Origin: Rhodosporidiobolus odoratus
Lineage: Eukaryota > Basidiomycota > Microbotryomycetes > Sporidiobolales > Sporidiobolaceae
Assembly (NCBI GenBank): GCA_034387635.1
Contig: JAOANU010000003.1
Location: 1-64,000 of the forward strand
Direction: 5' to 3'
Length of the DNA stretch: 64,000 nt
Both the position numbers and the translations under genes were made by a program. The first letter of the stretch is position 1. Each line of letters starts with the position of its first letter. A model generated the notes under the pieces. That model was not told the origin of the DNA. It did not search any database and saw only the letters and a list, made by a program, of their open reading frames with translations. This document shows, in pieces, positions 12,052-24,200 of this stretch.

Positions 12052-12982
12052 ATGTACCGCTTTACTTCACTCGCCATTGACACCCGTCAACTCGCCACTC
12101 GCCAGACTCCAGCCCTGCGCGTTCCCTCCGTCACCTTTCGCCAATCCCACCTCACCTCGTCGTCACTTCAAGCTTCAAAAGGAAGTAAAGGACCGGGGGA
12201 AGTAGTCATGCCCGACATGAGCAAAGTAGAGAGTCAGGTCGAGTACCTGGCGAGTATTGTAAGTCTTTTCAATCAGCGTCAATGAGTCTTCGACGGGTAA
12301 CGATGATGAGGACGCAATTGATGAATGATGGCTTGGAGCAACGGAGAGCGGGCGGGGCGGCTACTACAGATAGCGCGAAGGTACCTGGCGAGCGCATCAA
12401 GCGTCAGAGGGTTTAGCCGGGGTCGAGCAAGTCCTTCATGGGCCCATCTCTGCGGCGTGAGGTAGGCTTGTCGACACGCTGTAGATATGACACCGAGGCT
12501 CGGTTAGACGGTCAAGAGTGCCGCCGTACGAGTTGCACGTTCTGTCATACATCTTTACCAGACTAGCACAAGTTGACGCTTTGCTCCTCAATTTTCTCCT
12601 TCTTCCCTTTTCCTCTCGTATACCTCGATCCGCATTACAGCCCTTGGCCCCCGACTCCTACTCCGCTTCTTCCTCCGTCGCTCCCGCCCCCGTTCCGTCC
12701 TCGGAACCCAAAGTGACCACCGCCGCCCATCCCTCAACCCTCCCCGGCGGGTCTTCCTCCGTCTCCCACGCTTCCACCACGGGCGACGACGTCCAACCCG
12801 GCGAGAGCGGCGACAGCTCATCTTCTCTTCTCGCCAAAGGTGCGGACCAGAACGGCAAGTCGAACGGAGGAGGGAAGCCGCTGAATGAGGAGGAGAAGAA
12901 GGGGTTGTGGGTTCTTGGGGGGATCTTGGGGGGTGGGTACGCGTTGTCGGTCGCGACGGATCCGAATGGGTGGAGGGGATGA
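12052..12982 (+). CDS. small putative mitochondrial protein with C-terminal hydrophobic segment
   Basis: Exon 1 12052..12258 and exon 2 12641..12982 join in phase 0 to give 182 residues. The N-terminus (MYRFTSLAIDTRQLATRQTP) is Arg/Ser/Thr-rich without acids, like a mitochondrial presequence. The middle has GPGEVVMPDMSKVESQVEYL, then a low-complexity Ser/Gly region. The C-terminus LWVLGGILGGGYALSVATDP looks membrane-inserted. Two relatives lie in this window on the minus strand: an intact shorter one at 40,585-41,188 sharing the GxVVMPxM and PL(T/A)PD(A/S)Y motifs at the same exon junction, and a broken copy at 41,650-42,426. The 382-nt intron is long for this genome, so a further small exon is possible. 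Function unknown; the location is inferred. Confidence 0.65.
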
Positions 12983-13499
12983 GGGTGAGTAGGGTCACGG
13001 TTCGAGATGATCAAGGTAAGGAAGAACGGCAAAGTCGAAATAAAGGAGTATCAGTTTTCTCTCCTTCTTCGCGCTATTGTTGAGGTTCTGTCTGTCGTGG
13101 AGCGTCCCTTGGCCTGGGCTTTCTCGAGTAGGACGGATGCCAGAAGACTACCGGGACAAGCGAAAACCCGCGAGAGACGAGCGATACATCAAGGCAAGAT
13201 TGCAAAACAGAGACACGGTTCGCGAGGCTACTGCAAAGACTGATCGGAAGTACAGAAAGATTACGATTGGAGTTGTGAGGGTACAGACATCGTCGGAGGC
13301 GAAACAGGGTGGATGACAAAGGGAAAAGATGCAAAGAAGGCGCAACGATCATGGGAAAGGGATGGCGGTTATGTACGGTAGTTGCGGACGCGAATGGTGC
13401 GAGAAGTTAAAGACAGACTATATACGTGGTGGTGCGGATCGGGAAGAGGGGGGGAGAGTGAGGACGATTGGTGAGAGCGAAGGGCGGACAAAGAAGGAG
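12983..13499. other. intergenic region left of the inversion-type repeat
   Basis: About 520 bases with no convincing gene. It ends where homology to the PER1 3' end begins. Confidence 0.5.
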
Positions 13500-13829
13500 G
13501 ACGGCGAAAAGGGTAGCAGGGGCGACTAAGTTGAATTGCGCTTGTTGTAACCCTGCTGCTGCTGCTGTCTCCTGTCCGGCTGTCGGACTTGCCTGCGTGT
13601 CTTGTCGGCAGAAGCACACCTTGGAAGAAACAGGAAAAGGACGAGGGTGATCAGTTCTTTCGTATCGAGGATAGGGCTGCAAGCTGCAGTAGATGAGGCA
13701 GACAAAATCAGAGGTATGCAGAGAACGAGGGAGCCGGAAAGAGTAGGAAAGACAGTGCAGTTGGTGGGCGGGGGCATCACATAGGAGAGATGGACTCACC
13801 CTCAAACCCCCGCTTTGTGTCCCCTCAAT
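13500..13829. repeat. ~330-bp inverted repeat, left copy (partner 45,133-45,459)
   Basis: Nearly identical, inverted, to 45,133-45,459; only about three single-base differences are visible by eye. It contains the last ~8 codons of the C2H2 gene (RGHKAGV and stop), the whole intergenic spacer, and a fragment matching the last few codons of PER1 (GEKGSRGD and stop, 13,500-13,530) with no PER1 gene attached. Homology stops abruptly at both ends. Confidence 0.9.
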
Positions 13830-16495
13830 CTAGAATGCCTCAACAGAGCGTCCTTCCTACTGAAAGTCCCATTGCACTGGGCACATACCCACTCTTTCGA
13901 CTTCATCTTCTCTCCCCCAACTCCTTCTCCATGAATACTCTCCTTGTGGCGGTTCAAATCGTAGGGTCTGCGGAAAGCGACGCCGCACTGCGATCCGTCT
14001 GCGTTGACGTGATCGCATCGTATAGCATTCGGACCTGCCGCAGCAGAAAGGGACGAGTTGGGTTGACGCCGGCGACGTTTCGTTGGAGGAGCGGAGGAAG
14101 AGGTATTGGATCGGCGAGTCATGGCAGCGGAAGTAGAGAACGAGGACGAAACGGAAGAGTGGTACGACGCGTCGGACTCGTCACCACCTCCTGCACCTTC
14201 TTCCGCAGACACAGACGCAGAGGCCGCAGGAGGAGGCGCGTAGTCTGCGTCATCTTGCCCCGCTTCGCCGTCGATGTCGTCGTCCGCGCCACGTGCGAGT
14301 CGAGAGCGCTTCCTCTGTCGCTGCGGACGAACGGGTAAGTCGCGAGGTGCTGTGGAGGCGAGCTCACCGGCCGTAGGGGCGGAAGCGGGTGCAGAGGCAG
14401 GGGCAGGGGCGAGGACGGGAGGAGGCGGGTACGAGTTGCCGAGCGCGGACAGGGCAGACGCCGCGGCGGTACGACGAGGAGTGGCTGCTCCGCCTACTGA
14501 CGAGAGAGGAGGAAGAGCGGGGAGGCGGGTGGCAGAGACGGCGGGAGGGGGCGGGGCGAAGGAAAGAGATTGCTGAGGTTGAGCGGGAGGGGCAGCTTGA
14601 GGTGTGTAAGCTGTCGAGAAGAGGGGAGCGTCGTCCTGTTCGACTGCCTGATCGTTTGATAAAGGCGTGTCGGTAGAGAACGAAAACGGAATGTCGGGAA
14701 GTAGGAAATCGTCCTCTTCCTCTTTGACCGCGGGCTCTCCCCCATACATCAACTTCTCCTCGTCGCGCCTCCCGGTCACGCCATCCTTCAGATCCATCTC
14801 CTCTTTCTTGAACCTCCCAAACCCTTCGCCCAACCTCGCCTGCTTCCTCACCTCATCCTGCATCCTCATAGCCCCCACGCCTTCTTCGTCTTCCTCCGTA
14901 CTGGGTTCGCCCGTAAAGTCTCCGTCGTCGTCATCCGCATCGCCGTCGACCGTACCACCAAGCAGGTGCTTGCCCGACTTGGAGCGCTGCAGCGCCCAAT
15001 GGACCGCATTCTGCGGCACTGAGAACGGATGGGGTGGACGAGAGGCGTGAGGGGGAAGAAGAGCGGTAGGCTCCGAGGTAGGAGATCCGGAGGGTTGAGT
15101 CTGGCTGGTGCGAAGAGGAGAGGATTGGGCGTGTGGCGGGAGCGGATAAGGTTGGGTTTGCTGATGCGGAACGGAAGAAGGGAGAGGAGCAAACAAGGAC
15201 CCGCCGACACCGACGCCGAATTCCCCGCCTACGATGCCGCCTGCTCCACCAGCAGGATGCAAGCGAGAGTCGACCTCGTTGTAGTCGAGGAAGGCTTCTT
15301 GCGGTGAGACGGTTCCGGCGGAAAGCGCATCCTCGGCACTCAAGGCCGAGACAGCGGGAGAGCGCGTTGGCAGGGCTTTGGGAGTCAGCTGAGCGGCGAG
15401 AGAGGCGGGTGTAGGAGTCGTATCTCGCTCGCCGCCACCGAGGGCGAGTGCGCGAAGAGGCCCTTTGATCGAGGACAGGTCGACGTCTTGCTCGAGCAAG
15501 TCGCGGCGAACGCGGGAAAGAAGGTCTGATTGCTCGGAGGGAAGGAGGGGGTGGTCGGTATGAGGAAGCTGATGGGGGGCGAAGGACGAGTACTGGGTCG
15601 CGACGGGGGATAGCGCGAGAGAAGCCGGATCGAATCCACCCTGCGCGGCAATAGGCGTGGAGGTGGACGATGCTGAGTACTCCGCCGGCTCCTCCGTATA
15701 CGCCTGCGGTTGGGGTTGCTGCGGCGCAAAGGGCATGTACCCCGCCCCGCTCGAAGAACTCGACGTCGAGCTACTCCCACTCGAGTAGAAACTCGGCCAT
15801 CCGCTCTGCTCCTGCGTCTTGCGCTTCACCAGCTTCGGCTTGTCCGGCACGGGTGTACTGGCCGGTCGCTCGATAGCCGCTCCGATTGCGCCGAGGCCTT
15901 TCTCGAGAAAGGAGTTTGGGGCGGCGTTTAGCGAGGGTCGGGGAGGGAAGGAGGGGAGGAAGCGAGGTGACGGTGGCGAGTTGGTGACGTGCGAGGAGGG
16001 AGAGTCGGCGTTGGAGGGTACGAGGTCAGGCAAGGGAGGGTAGTCACCGCCCCGAGCGGAACTGATGGACGATCGGGAAGACGAGGAGGAAGGAGGAATA
16101 GAGATAGCGTAGGGGTATTGCTGCGACTGCGGCTGCGGTGGCGGAGGTGGATAAGACGGCTGGGCGAAGGGTGGGCGATACAGAGACTGCTGAGTTGGCT
16201 GAGGCGGCGATGGCGAAGGGCCGAAGAGTTCAAAGTCTCCTCCCGTTACTCCCGTTATACTCGCCGATCCGAAGCCATACCCAGTTCCTGCTGGTCCTCC
16301 CAATGCTCCACTTGCGCTGAACGGTGGCTGGGGTTTGCCCTGTCCTCCTGCTGGTGGTCCGTACGCTCCTACTCCCGGTGAACCGGCTAGCTGACCCAGT
16401 TGAGATGATGCCGAGTAAGGGTATTGCTGAATGGGTTGAGGGGGCGGTTGATAGTGCTGGTAAGAGTACATATCGTCCCAGATTGATATATCCAA
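13802..16495 (-). CDS. C2H2 zinc-finger transcription factor
   Basis: A single long exon of 897 residues. The first ~800 residues are Pro/Gln/Ser/Ala-rich, typical of fungal activation or disordered regions, with an acidic patch (DGDADDDDGDF) and a basic stretch RPQRQRKRSR. Two C2H2 fingers lie at the extreme C-terminus: CDHVNADGSQCGVAFRRPYD with the His pair in RHKESIH, and CAQCNGTFSRKDALLRHSRL with the closing His in RGH. The second finger ends only five residues before the stop. Targets cannot be told from sequence. Its last codons and 3' flank are duplicated beside PER1 at 45.13 kb. Confidence 0.9.
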   Translation of the reverse strand: MDISIWDDMYSYQHYQPPPQPIQQYPYSASSQLGQLAGSPGVGAYGPPAGGQGKPQPPFSASGALGGPAGTGYGFGSASITGVTGGDFELFGPSPSPPQPTQQSLYRPPFAQPSYPPPPPQPQSQQYPYAISIPPSSSSSRSSISSARGGDYPPLPDLVPSNADSPSSHVTNSPPSPRFLPSFPPRPSLNAAPNSFLEKGLGAIGAAIERPASTPVPDKPKLVKRKTQEQSGWPSFYSSGSSSTSSSSSGAGYMPFAPQQPQPQAYTEEPAEYSASSTSTPIAAQGGFDPASLALSPVATQYSSFAPHQLPHTDHPLLPSEQSDLLSRVRRDLLEQDVDLSSIKGPLRALALGGGERDTTPTPASLAAQLTPKALPTRSPAVSALSAEDALSAGTVSPQEAFLDYNEVDSRLHPAGGAGGIVGGEFGVGVGGSLFAPLPSSVPHQQTQPYPLPPHAQSSPLRTSQTQPSGSPTSEPTALLPPHASRPPHPFSVPQNAVHWALQRSKSGKHLLGGTVDGDADDDDGDFTGEPSTEEDEEGVGAMRMQDEVRKQARLGEGFGRFKKEEMDLKDGVTGRRDEEKLMYGGEPAVKEEEDDFLLPDIPFSFSTDTPLSNDQAVEQDDAPLFSTAYTPQAAPPAQPQQSLSFAPPPPAVSATRLPALPPLSSVGGAATPRRTAAASALSALGNSYPPPPVLAPAPASAPASAPTAGELASTAPRDLPVRPQRQRKRSRLARGADDDIDGEAGQDDADYAPPPAASASVSAEEGAGGGDESDASYHSSVSSSFSTSAAMTRRSNTSSSAPPTKRRRRQPNSSLSAAAGPNAIRCDHVNADGSQCGVAFRRPYDLNRHKESIHGEGVGGEKMKSKEWVCAQCNGTFSRKDALLRHSRLRGHKAGV

Positions 16496-16990
16496 CTTTG
16501 AAGTTGGCTAAAGGGAAGAATTGGAGATTGAAAGACTCGGGGTCGACGCCGGATCGGGAACCGGTCGAAGTTGATTTGGTGAGTTGGGATGACTTGCAGT
16601 TGACTAGTAGAGCGTCTGTGAGTAAGCTGCGAGTGTGTTTGTAGTTGCGCAAGTCTGCGATGCGAGAATTGCAAGTTGATGTCATCAATTAAATCACGAA
16701 CCAGCGTTAACGAGCGAAAGGGAGTTGAATGGGAGCTTACCGTGACTGCTGGTGCGCTCCGAGTATACCCACTGAGTCGTGCTGCAGTCTTGGTCAGCGA
16801 GTTCTGTGCGAGTCGATCAAGTGAGGAAGGAGCGAGAATCGACTCGGTCATTTTCTTCCTTTTCCTTTTCATTATGTAATAGCCTCATCTTCTCGGCTGC
16901 AAACGTAATCAACCCTAATCTTGGGTATGTATCAGAGTATGAGCAGTACAACAACACGCCATGGCCAACCCTACAATTTCTCTTCCCACC
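16496..16990. other. intergenic region upstream of the C2H2 gene
   Basis: About 500 bases between the histone deacetylase stop and the C2H2 start, both genes on the minus strand. Promoter and leader expected; no gene seen. Confidence 0.5.
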
Positions 16991-19469
16991 TCATTTCGTT
17001 GTCGTTGACGGCTGTCCCATCCCTCCCACCTCCCCTCCCACTTTCCGCTTCTTCTTGGCCGTCCTCCCGCCCTCTCCCGTTACCGCTCCCACGCTGCCCC
17101 CAGCCGTCGCTGCAGTCGTCGAGTAACTGGAACGGATGGGCTGTTGAGCGGATGGAGTCGTTGCTTCGAGGTTGTTCCGGTTGGACGAGGCCAACGACGG
17201 TAAGGAGGAAGAAGAAAACGGTTCGACGTCGCCCTCTCGATCCCTCTCCGCCGCAAAGTACTCCCCAACCCCCCTGTGCTCATCCCTCGCTCGCTCATTT
17301 CCACCACCCTCTCGCCCGACTCGCTCCTCTTCCTCCTCCTCATCCGCCAACCAACTTCCCAAACTCGGCGGCACCTCACTCATCTGCACCCCCGGCGCCC
17401 CATGCATGTACCTCAACCTCTCGAGTACGCCCACTCGAATCCTCTCCAACTGTTTCCTCGAATTCAGATTCTCTAGTCGATTCCTCCCTCCGGCGAGTTC
17501 AGGGTGAAGTTTCCAATCGGGAGCAAAAAAGTCGTCGTAAGCCGTGTGGGGCAGGGCGTTGGGCAAGTCTTGTTCCAAACCGAGCAGGACGGCCGTTTCG
17601 TACGTCCAGCAGCGAGAGACGTTCTTGATCGTGTAGCCTCCTCCGCCGAGCACGATCAGCGGGAGGTTGAACGACTTGATGAAGCGGACGCATTCTCCGT
17701 GGGCTGCGATCGAGAGGTTGAAGCAGCCCAGTCGGTCGCATCCAAGCGAGTCGGCGCCGCATTGGAGGACGATGGCCAAAGGGCGGTAGGTATGAATCGT
17801 CGGCTCCATGATGCTCTTGAACAGGGCGACGTAGCTTTCGTTGTCGATTCCGTCTTGCAAAGGGACGTTGAGCGAGAAGTACTTGCCGAGGGCGTGGCCC
17901 AGTTCGTCAATGTGGCCGGTACCGGGGAAGAAATCGGGCGAGTACTTGTGGAAGGAAACGGTCAAGACCCGGTTCGTGTTGTAGAAGGCTTCCTGGACGC
18001 CGTCGCCGTGGTGGATGTCGATGTCGATGTAGAGCACGCGGGCATGAGTGCTGTGCGACGAAATGCCCAAGAAAGGAGTGAGAGGAAAAGCGTCGACCGG
18101 ATGCGAAAAAATCGATAGATCCGCGCAGGACAGATGGGTAGAGCGCCATCAGGGAACGTAGGCATCAGTAATTCAGGAGACGTATGACAGTACGACGAAT
18201 GGGAGAAAGAAGCGCAGTCAGCTCACCAAGTCGGCCAAGGCGAAAAGGACTTGAAACGCACCGCAACAACTCCAGAATCGCCAGCACAATATCATTTACA
18301 TAACAGAACCCACTCGCCTCACTCTTCTTAGCATGATGCAACCCTCCGGTCCAATTGATGGCAATGTCGCTCGTTCCGCTGACCAATTTTCGGGCGGCCG
18401 CGAGGGACGCTCCGGCGTATTGAGCGCAGAAGGAGTATTGGTCGGCGAAGATGGGGCAGTCGTCGCCGATGTTGAAGCGGGAGAGCAGGGATGTGAAGTG
18501 CCGGACGTTGTCCGGGGTGACTCTGCGTGCAAAAAGGACGAGCGAGAGGCGGAGGAGGGAAGAGGAAACTAGCGTGAGCGTCTGTATGCCGTCTGAAGAA
18601 TCTACTCCAAGGCCGTGACCGTGGCGAAGAGGCGGGCAAGCACCAGAGAAGCCCACGTACCTTGCCAGAAACTCGACATAATCTTCGTCGTGGAACATCT
18701 CCAACTCGTCCTTGGTCGCGGCCCTCGGCTCGTACACGTTCATCTTCTTGTGTAGACCGTATCCGATGACAAGGTGATTTGTCAGGGTAAGTCGATGCGG
18801 TTTCATCGGATGCCGTTCCTGCGAGCCGGTAAGAGAACAGTCAGCGGAGAATGATGCGGAAGGAAGAGACGAAACGCACGCCAAAGTGGTACTCTCCAAC
18901 ACCCTTTGGGAAGTAGTACGAAACTCGAGGCGCCGAGTGCAGCTGCAAGGGGGGAAAGGAAGGACGAGCGGGGGAAAAAAGAAAAAAGGGGTGAGTATGC
19001 GGAAGTCTACCTATCCAATGACAATGCGAAGAGCGGCTAGCAACGAGATGGCTTGTAATAGCGATATCCAACTCGGAAGAGCTGAAGCAGTCATGTGCGC
19101 CTCATGCAAAAGGACAGAACGGTGGCAGTCGACAAAAGCGGAAGTCGCCGCGTCGTTCGGCTCCTTCGGCTGCAGCAATTCGACGACCGCTTCGTGAAGA
19201 GATGATGTGAGAGGAATACGCACCCCTATCGCACTTCCACCTGTCAATCCACCTCTCCACTGCTCGCCCTCTTCCGTTCCTCCAGCTGTTCTTGCCCCGC
19301 CTAGCAATCCGGCTTGAAAACCATACTCTCCTTCGTAGGTGGCTACCACTCCGTCTGCAGTGATAGTCTGTTCTGTGTTGGCTGAGTTCGTGGTTCGAGG
19401 TAAGAACTGATGAAAAGAGAAAGTCGGAGCGGAGGCGAAGGTGGACGCGGTGAAGCTGGACGGTGACAT
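16991..19469 (-). CDS. HOS2: class I histone deacetylase, Hos2/HDAC3 type
   Basis: Zn-dependent lysine deacetylase acting on histone tails. In order: [15 protein letters not shown] with [72 protein letters not shown] (tandem active-site His), [19 protein letters not shown] (metal-binding Asp and His), [19 protein letters not shown] (metal Asp) and [19 protein letters not shown] (catalytic Tyr). [25 protein letters not shown] and [13 protein letters not shown] favour Hos2 over Rpd3; in yeast Hos2 belongs to the Set3 complex. An N-terminal extension of ~80 residues starts at [15 protein letters not shown] and joins the core across a ~280-nt region that may hide another exon. The C-terminus is an acidic, then Ser/Asn-rich tail. 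All catalytic residues are intact. Confidence 0.93.
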
Positions 19470-20220
19470 TTTAGAGTGCTATCGACTCATCCAGTGTCGT
19501 TGTTATAGCTACTAGACGAGATCGACGTGAGTTGTCAGGAACTAACCTCGAGAGCAACTGATGAGAGTTATTTTGACCTTGTATCGCAGTTAGTCACGTG
19601 TAGGAACCCCAAGAGGAACGCCTACACAGTCCTGTCACATGAAGTCTATCGCTGTCCCAATGACATCCCCCAAGCTTTTCCCGGTCAATCCTCTTCCTCA
19701 CCTTCGTCCCCCGTTGCCTCTCATTCTCTACCTGTGCTAATTGTCGATGATGAGCGACATCTCTTCGCTAGCCACACGCCAAGTCTGGCCGTGGCATTCA
19801 GTAGGAAGACTTGACAAACATGCAGCAGTTGGTATTCAACGTCCCTCATCTTGCCGTTCTTGCACCGTTCCTTTCTGGCGGAGGTTCAATGTAGGTCCCT
19901 CATGGATTGCTCCTCCTGACACATCCCTTCAGCAGCACGGTTACAAACAGACCACCCTTCGCTCTTCTGTCCATACACTCCCTCATCCCTAAGCTGCCAT
20001 AACCAGGTCAGAGAAAACCCAGAAGTCTCCTGAAAAAATCGCTATTGATGCTGTTCTCTTACAAACTCTTTTGTCATGTAGCTGGCTGACAGTAACTCGA
20101 GGCTTCCAAAGAGGGGACAAGGGTGCCAGCGGGCCCGGTGTGTGGCATAGCCAGAACAGGGTTGAATTTGCTGAGCAAAAGGAGTGAAGTTTACAGAATC
20201 TATTCACCTACTCTAGTCGG
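19470..20220. other. gene-poor region with a degenerate repeat shared with ~33 kb
   Basis: No convincing gene. The stretch around 19,910-19,995 resembles 33,405-33,500: both read as a run ending in CCATACACTCCCTCATCCCT / TTCATACACTTCCTCCCCTC before a CTAAGC. It is probably an old repeat remnant. Confidence 0.4.
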
Positions 20221-20369
20221 CGAGTAGCGGTCATCTCGATCGATTCCAAAAAGCTCGCCAAGGTAAGGGGGAGATGGCGGATTGGAAGAGAGGAAAGAGG
20301 GGAAAGTCAAGGAGTAACGAGCGAGGAGGTAGTGGGAAAAGGCTGAAAACGCGACGAGAGAGGACAGGG

Positions 20370-20720
20370 TAGACTACAGATGAACGCAAAGTACCAGAAC
20401 AATAAACAGGAGGACGATAGGGGAGGTGGCGGGATAGAGAACGACTACGGGCAGAAAGTCAGTAGCTGCATACGTAGAGGTTGGTGAGCAGCTCGCAGCG
20501 TACCTTTGAGTCGCGAGAGGATCTCGCGCGGGACTCAAGGAGGGTAAGGGGACTCGACTCGGCGGTAGCGCTGCGAGGAGGGGCGTTAGGGCTGCAGCTA
20601 GGAAGAGAGGAAGACGGCGTACTCACAACCTAGGTAGGGACGCGATGCGATAGCGGTGAAGAGGAGTTCAACCCGAATTCGGGCGGAGAGGGAGAGGACG
20701 GGCTCAGTCGCGGCTTCTCG
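20370..20720 (-). other. possible small multi-exon gene with a C-terminal membrane segment
   Basis: On the minus strand, open stretches are bounded by splice-like signals: an exon-like piece with RIRVELLFTAIASRPYLG ending at a GTGAGTACG donor (about 20.63 kb), a middle piece ending at AAAG/GTACGC, and a last piece after CCCGTAG reading VLYPATSPIVLLFIVLVLCV and then a stop. The last would make a tail-anchored membrane protein. Phases can be made to agree only with some splice choices and I find no clear start codon, so it may be a leader or non-coding transcript. Confidence 0.2.
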
Positions 20721-20787
20721 CCAACTTGGCACCGCTTCTTCGCCGCGTCTCAACTCGCCTTAGCTCCGGTAAACCTCATCACGCAAG

Positions 20788-21295
20788 CTAGAATCGTCTA
20801 TTGCGCGCTTTATCCATTGGCTGGCAGGGACTATCGAGATGAGGAACAAGTGGTGCTTCTCGCTGTAGCAAATAACCTTGGGCCAAAAAGGGGGAAGAAG
20901 TCCATTGCCCTAGACTCGGGGCAGGAGCCGGAGCAACAGGTATGGCACATACAGGCGCCGGCAGAGCGGCTGGAGGAGGCCCAGGACCAAAACAAATTCC
21001 CATACTCTCCTGCCCGTCCACCTTGCTGCGGCAGTGAGGTTAGGATCAGGAGACGGCAACGGCAATGAGGAGAGAAGGCTGTTGCTTGCGAGTGGGGCAG
21101 GGGTGGATGGAGCGGGGCAAGGCCGCCTTGCAACCAGCGCGGCTAGAGCTCTGGTTGCGGCGCCAGGGCGGTTCTTGACAGTCGAGACCTTCGGTTGTGT
21201 CACTTCACGGGCAAGCTTGGGTTGAGATAGCGTTGGGGCTTTCTGCACAAATCGGTCGAGGAGGGTGGGCTGTGAATCGTCACGAGTAGGCATGA
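20788..21295 (-). other. region with an unassigned ORF downstream of the 21.3-24.5 kb gene
   Basis: A 127-codon ORF (20,910..21,293; MPTRDDSQPTLLDRFVQ at its start) lies immediately after the stop of the neighbouring gene. Its first ~60 residues are of balanced composition and the rest looks like frame-shadow sequence. I do not recognise it. Confidence 0.2.
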
Positions 21296-24200
21296 CTAGT
21301 GTTTCGTAGAGAAATTCATCTTCATAAAATACCTATGTACCTTCGTATGGTTTCTTTTTCCCTTTTCTATCTGCCATATTCCTTTGGAGTTCCTTGGTCC
21401 AGTCTTTGTCTTCCACAATCTTGCACCCAATCTACCCTTCCCCTTCTCTGCCTTGTGTGCCTTTCCGCTCAAACCCGCCGTACCTGGCACGATTGTATCA
21501 TCATCCTTGCCGTCATCCCCGTTGTTGCTGACATCCCCGTCATTGTTGCCATCATGATCACTGTCGCTTATAACCTCGACTTGGTCCTGACGCTTCTTCA
21601 GCAGCTTGATGGCACCCCCCTCGACTGCCTCCCATTGCTTGTAGTGCTTGCCGGCGTTGCCCTTGACACAGAAGTTGTCGAATTTGAGGTTGACCAAACT
21701 GGCTTCAGGCACATCGAGGATGAGCTTGTCCGCCAATTTTATGAGAGTTGCAAGGCTGTATGAGGGCGTGATGTTGCTCTTAGGTAGCTGGGATAGCAGA
21801 GCGTCGAGAAGGGTCGCATGGCTGGCAGATTCTCCAGCCATGTGCTGCGGCAAAGGAAGCGACAACAGAAGACATAAGCCGTGCGGAGGGTTTGGCGGGT
21901 AGGGATATGGAAGAGAGAAAAGGAAGCGGGCGAGGACGGTACTGGTAGAGGTGTCATGCGGGTTGACGACACGGATGATCTGCTTGCGGTTCTTGGTTGA
22001 GTGCAGCTTGTGGGTGGTTGGATATTAGAACTTGATCGACAAGCTGAAAGGTGAGCATCCATCTCGTTGCGCCTTCATTGTGAGCTGGGTAGGCCACGAC
22101 ATTCGTTGGCATGAGGAGCCCAAAGGTATCGCTGAGTGAACAGAGGCAGTAGCATTGGGAGCTCACCGGCAGTTCGCGAGTGTCGAAAAACTTGGCTTCG
22201 GCAGGGCTGACTTGGAAGGCGCTCCTACAATCAATCTTATGAGGTACGTAGTTTTGCATGAGGTTGGCGATCTGATCCCAAGGCAAGCTCAGCTCAGTGA
22301 GGGAAGAGTGCTGAGGGATGTAAGGAAACGAACCTGCTTCTCCAACTCGGGGAGGCGGGCGAGATCTTCATGGCCGTCCATCACCCCCTTGGCGAACGCG
22401 GCCTCAAGTTTGAGCCCGAGCATCTTAGTCTTCCAAGTATTGCCGAGGGTTGCTGTTAAGGATCTTTCTGACGGGATCTTACGGCCCATGAACTTGACAT
22501 GAAATGTACTGGTGGAGGGTTGAAGCTGAGCAAGGCAGGAGGGTTGCGGAATTTTGTAACGGTGTGCTGACCGTCGTCGTACTTGTGTGTTGGCAAGAAC
22601 TCAGTTGCAGTATCCCGGAGTACAGATAGCTTGACCAGGATTGGATCTTGCTTGGTGTCGACGATGTTCTCGTTGAGAAGAAGCAGAGTGACCTGGTTGG
22701 CGTACTGGTAAAAGCGGATCTGCAGGGGGCAGGGCGGTTGTCAGCTTGTCAAGGCCGTGTAGGTGCAGATGAGACCCACAGGCAACCTGTCCTTGAGAAG
22801 GATCGTGATCCTGGAACGAATCTGCACTCCGGTTAAACCAGTAACAGCCTCAACTTTGAGCGCCAGCAGTGGAAAAGGACATACGACACCAATGCTATCT
22901 CCAGTTGCGTTACTGGAGCGAACAACTGGGTCAACATAACTGCCTTGACCCCAGCTGTAACGCCAGACTGGCCTCCAGTTTGGACCCAGCTCTGCTGCGA
23001 GCTTGCGCTCGTGTCGGCCGAAACAAAAGACACTCTCGAAGAGCTCGGCGACGATGGCCTCGCACAGGTCGCATCTATAGAACGGACATTGCTGTGAGCC
23101 GGGAAAGAAAGAAGTGAATGAGAAGAGAAAGCAAACTCACTCGGCTTGGACACAATTGTCCCTGGCGGTGCAGATGATGCGCCTTGGGAGCGCAGAAGGA
23201 CCCACGCCGTCGCTAGGGACGACGACACCTTCTTGACCATGTGCTTGAGGTTTGTGAGAGAGCGAGCAGACGTGATTCTGGCTGTCATTCTGCAAAGGAG
23301 GAAAACAGGATGATCAGACACAGCTCTTGTAAGGCATGAAAAGGAAACAGAGACGGATGTCGTACAGCTTCTCACGAGCCTCGGCGCCGCGCCAAGCAGC
23401 ACCAGTGTACGGAATCTTGGCAATAGCGACGGCCGCAAGCATCCACTCTTCATCGAGGAGCAGCTGAAGAACCAAGCTGATGCGATCGAGACGAGACTCA
23501 CCAACCGCAGGGAGCCACGCTGCCTTGCGGAATACATCCCGGAAGAGCGTGCTGCCGTTGACAAGGTCATTGACGATGCTCTCGACCCTGTCCATGTCAA
23601 CAATCGTTGGGGACGGTAGTTCGCCTGGTTCTGGTGCGACAGCCAGAAGAAGAACTTGGAGGAGATCGGCGTTCTGTCCGGCTGCGACGCGAAGCTGACC
23701 CTGGAGACGGTGCAGCATGTGGTTGCCTCCGTACTCGTCCCCGCAGCAGTGAACCAGGGTGAAGTAAACAAAGGGGGAACGAGGGCGAGTCTTGGTTTTG
23801 AGAAGTCGATTCATAGAAGGGAATGGCAGGCGGCCGTCGCTGCGCAAGGCTGCACGAGCTTCGAGAACCCACTCCTTAACCTCTTACGTAAAGTCCTTGA
23901 CGACGTCTGCGTCGCGGACGTCGTGATGGTTCTGTTTGGGCAGGAAAAATGTAGCCGGATTGATGAAGGGCCGAAGGCTGTTCAAGTGTGCGTGATGGCG
24001 CAAGGTGCAGACGACATCGAAACGAGCTTCGTGAACTCTGCAGAGATTGTAGTGAGTGGGTAAGTAGCATACGGGGGAAGAGGGTGCGGCGAGCGAGGGA
24101 GCGGTGAAGCCGACATACCGGGCAACCCAGAGGCCGCGAGTCCTGCGCGTCTCTTCAGATACTCCTCCACCTTCTGCAGCTCAACAGAGTCGTCAGACGG

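Larger units (their letters stand above)
10075..12982 (+). repeat. inverted duplicate block, left copy (partner 41,650-44,310)
   Basis: This block matches 41,650-44,310 in inverted orientation, with coordinate sums near 54.4 kb along its length. It holds a degenerate copy of the lineage-specific gene found intact at 42.8 kb and an intact copy of the small gene that is broken at 41.65-42.43 kb. Conservation extends into introns and flanks. Identity looks around 80-90 percent by eye, so this duplication is older than the 330-bp repeat next to it. Confidence 0.8.
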
